This document shows, piece after piece, positions 62,428-64,000 of a stretch of DNA of 64,000 nucleotides. The position numbers were made by a program, and so were the translations under genes. Source of the stretch: Candidatus Electrothrix communis (GTDB lineage Bacteria; Desulfobacterota; Desulfobulbia; Desulfobulbales; Desulfobulbaceae); assembly GCA_030644725.1 (NCBI GenBank), contig CP130629.1, forward strand, positions 3,053,501 to 3,117,500, written 5' to 3'. The notes beneath the pieces are model-generated. The model was given only the letters and a program-made list of their open reading frames with translations, had not been told where the DNA came from and did no database searches. How positions within the stretch are numbered: position 1 is the first letter of the stretch; every line of letters starts with the position of its first letter.

Positions 62428-62727
62428 ATGCCACCTGCTGCCCGACTCACCGATATGCATGTCTGTCCCATGCAAACCCCGGCTGTGCCTCCCATTCCTC
62501 ATGTAGGGGGTCCGGTCATCGGACCGGGAGTTCCTACCGTCTTAATTGGCAACATGCCTGCCGCAGTGTTAGGCGATAATTGCGTCTGTGTCGGGCCGCC
62601 AGACACCATTGCCAAGGGCTCGGCCACTGTCCAGATCGGTGGTAAACCAGCAGCCCGCATGGGCGACACCACAGCCCACGGCGGTAGTATTGTCTTGGGC
62701 TGTCCCACAGTCCTTATCGGAGGCTGA
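62428..62727 (+). CDS. PAAR-like spike tip protein
   Basis: 99 residues with the PAAR repeat pattern: PAARLTDMHVCP, GPVIGPGVPTVLIGNMPAAVLGD, GSATVQIGGKPAARMGDTTAHGG and CPTVLIGG. His and Cys residues coordinate a zinc at the tip. It caps the VgrG-like spike and follows it by 27 bases. Confidence 0.95.
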   Translation: MPPAARLTDMHVCPMQTPAVPPIPHVGGPVIGPGVPTVLIGNMPAAVLGDNCVCVGPPDTIAKGSATVQIGGKPAARMGDTTAHGGSIVLGCPTVLIGG

Positions 62728-62728
62728 T

Positions 62729-63145
62729 ATGGAGCGAGACACTTCCTTTCTCGGGAGGGGCTGGAGCTTCCCCCCCCGCTTCAACCCGGTTGACCGAGAC
62801 GTGGAAATGGTCGACGAAGAAGAGGATATCCAGGAGAGCCTGCGGATCCTCTTTTCCACCGCCCCTGGTGAACGGGTGATGCAGCCCAGCTACGGTTGCG
62901 GCCTGAAGCGTATGGTCTTTGAACAGATCAGCGAGACTGTCCGCACCGAGATCAAAGATTTGATAGAGCGAGCTATCCTTTTTTTCGAGCCCCGGATCAC
63001 CCTAGAACGAGTGGAATTGGACGATACGGAGATTTTTGATGGCAAGCTCATGATCCTTCTCCAATACACCATCCGAACCATTAATATCCGCAGCAATATG
63101 GTCTATCCCTTTTATTTTCAGGAAGGAACCTTGTTGACGCCATGA
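62729..63145 (+). CDS. gp25-like baseplate wedge protein (Afp9)
   Basis: 138 residues, GRGWSFPPRF, EDIQESLRILFSTAPGERVMQPSYGCGLKRMVFE and NIRSNMVYPFYFQEG, the gp25/lysozyme-like wedge family. GGAGG stands six bases before the start; the longer frame upstream lies within the PAAR gene and is not used. It joins baseplate to the first sheath ring. Its stop overlaps the next start. Confidence 0.94.
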   Translation: MERDTSFLGRGWSFPPRFNPVDRDVEMVDEEEDIQESLRILFSTAPGERVMQPSYGCGLKRMVFEQISETVRTEIKDLIERAILFFEPRITLERVELDDTEIFDGKLMILLQYTIRTINIRSNMVYPFYFQEGTLLTP

Positions 63146-64000
63146 CTCCTCCCCGAGACGAAAACAACCAACCGATCTTCACCGGTGATACCCTGTACGG
63201 GCTTCCCATATCCCCTGGCACCCGACAGGAGGAACGCCTCCCTGCCCCGTTGCAAGCGGGCTGGTTCCAGCTGGAAGAGCGCTCCCCGGACATCCTGCTC
63301 GCCATAAGCAATAGGTATGCCAAAATGCTCCGCTACTTCTCGGCCCAGAATCAGGAACGAGGAGATTGGAGCAGCCTGTTTCGTTATGATGCATCGGCAA
63401 TCATGGCGGAGATGCTCACATCAGAAGCCCTCCTGAAAGAAGAGGATTTTCTCCTCAGCCTTGAAACCAACAATGCCACCGCAGCCCAAGCTATTTTGCA
63501 AATGGCAGAAACGCTGGAAAACTGGCTGGACCGACTGAGTAATATGCCCTACGAGCAGACCGGTCAACTACTCGAAAAGATTAATGAAAGGGCGACAGAG
63601 TTTGGTACCCGTTTGGAAAGCCTCCTCCTCTTTCTCTCACACTGCCACCGTACAGAACCCAAGAGCGCGGAAGAAGAGACGCGTTGTTTTCCTCGACTCC
63701 GCCACAAAGCCCGGCAAAACGCCCCTCATCACCAAGGAGTTCCCTTTTCAGCTGACAGCCCCGAAACCAGGGACTTCCTGCTGATGACCTATGCCTCTTT
63801 TCATCAGGCCTTGCTCTCTCTTCAAGAAACAGCGCCTCTCCTCTGGAACCAGGCTTTACAAAACGGGAGGCATGATCCGGCGATAGGGCTGTTTATCGCC
63901 TTTCTTCGACTCTACTGCAAAGCAATGGCCAAGGGTCGAACCTTTCCACAACGACATCTGGATTTCTACTATCAGGAGGTGCTGCGCACCGGCCCTTGCC
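63142..64000 (+). CDS. Large baseplate wedge protein, Afp11-like (3' end beyond window)
   Basis: Open for 286 codons to the window edge. It begins MTPPRDENNQPIFTGDTLY and contains LFIAFLRLYCKAMAKGRTF then QRHLDFYYQEVLR, a motif of the Afp11/baseplate-J-like wedge proteins. The start codon overlaps the gp25 stop (ATGA). Further baseplate genes are expected downstream. Confidence 0.8.
   Translation, partial: MTPPRDENNQPIFTGDTLYGLPISPGTRQEERLPAPLQAGWFQLEERSPDILLAISNRYAKMLRYFSAQNQERGDWSSLFRYDASAIMAEMLTSEALLKEEDFLLSLETNNATAAQAILQMAETLENWLDRLSNMPYEQTGQLLEKINERATEFGTRLESLLLFLSHCHRTEPKSAEEETRCFPRLRHKARQNAPHHQGVPFSADSPETRDFLLMTYASFHQALLSLQETAPLLWNQALQNGRHDPAIGLFIAFLRLYCKAMAKGRTFPQRHLDFYYQEVLRTGPC

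Noticed and set aside
40956-64000. Phage tail or R-type pyocin in place of an eCIS
   Set aside because: DUF4255 cap, DUF5908, LysM hub, AAA+ ATPase and a DUF4157 cargo gene are eCIS markers; no lysis, capsid or tail-fibre genes are visible.

Overview
The window looks like chromosome of a Desulfobacterota bacterium, most likely Desulfobulbales (sulfate reducer or cable-bacterium relative). This is inferred from the mix of gene families: a MurE-MurF fusion, meso-DAP type peptidoglycan ligases, a corrinoid operon under a B12 riboswitch, 'two-CW' Cys-rich and ferredoxin proteins, and an extracellular contractile injection system (eCIS). No rRNA or other marker settles the taxon. || Region 1 (1-20100, minus strand) is a division and cell wall (dcw) cluster read mraZ-rsmH-ftsL-ftsI-murEF-mraY-(insert)-murD-(insert)-murG-murC-murB-ftsQ-ftsA-ftsZ. 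It departs from the usual plan in three ways. No ftsW lies between murD and murG, where a GH5 endoglucanase and an OMPLA-like phospholipase sit instead. The FtsI homologue has lost the SxxK, SxN and KTG motifs of a transpeptidase. A small membrane protein with acidic 18-residue repeats is set between mraY and murD and flanked by 25-bp direct repeats. A MraZ-type operator precedes mraZ. || Region 2 (20471-26700) holds panB, a broken Rossmann-protein remnant, three paralogous small exported DDRYEYR-repeat proteins sharing a promoter-proximal palindrome, small Cys-rich and thioredoxin-like proteins, and long stretches without genes. || Region 3 (26600-33600) has tRNA-Pro and tRNA-Asn, then a corrin-ring operon cobH-cobI-cobM-(frameshifted cobE)-cobJ led by a cobalamin riboswitch with an attenuator terminator, then asnS. 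The corrin operon lies between two copies of a 55-bp repeat made of the tRNA-Asn 3' end and its terminator. || Region 4 (33400-40300, minus) has a ferredoxin, a fumarase/adenylosuccinate-lyase superfamily enzyme, a Glu/Leu dehydrogenase relative, a JAMM-like protein, der, a DtxR-family regulator and sanA. || Region 5 (40956-64000, plus) is an eCIS locus: three membrane or envelope accessory proteins, a Pvc16-like cap protein, sheath, two tube proteins, DUF5908, LysM hub protein, AAA+ ATPase, then after a 8-kb interruption the VgrG-like spike, PAAR tip, gp25-like wedge and the start of a large baseplate wedge protein. The interruption (about 52.6-60.6 kb) carries three Rpn-type PD-(D/E)XK genes, a tyrosine recombinase, an integron-cassette-like unit holding a DUF4157 (eCIS cargo) protein with a nuclease-like C terminus, a HigBA-type toxin-antitoxin pair, and a REP-associated (RAYT) transposase. 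The cassette is the strongest candidate for something new: it suggests that eCIS effectors can be exchanged by site-specific recombination inside the injection-system locus itself.
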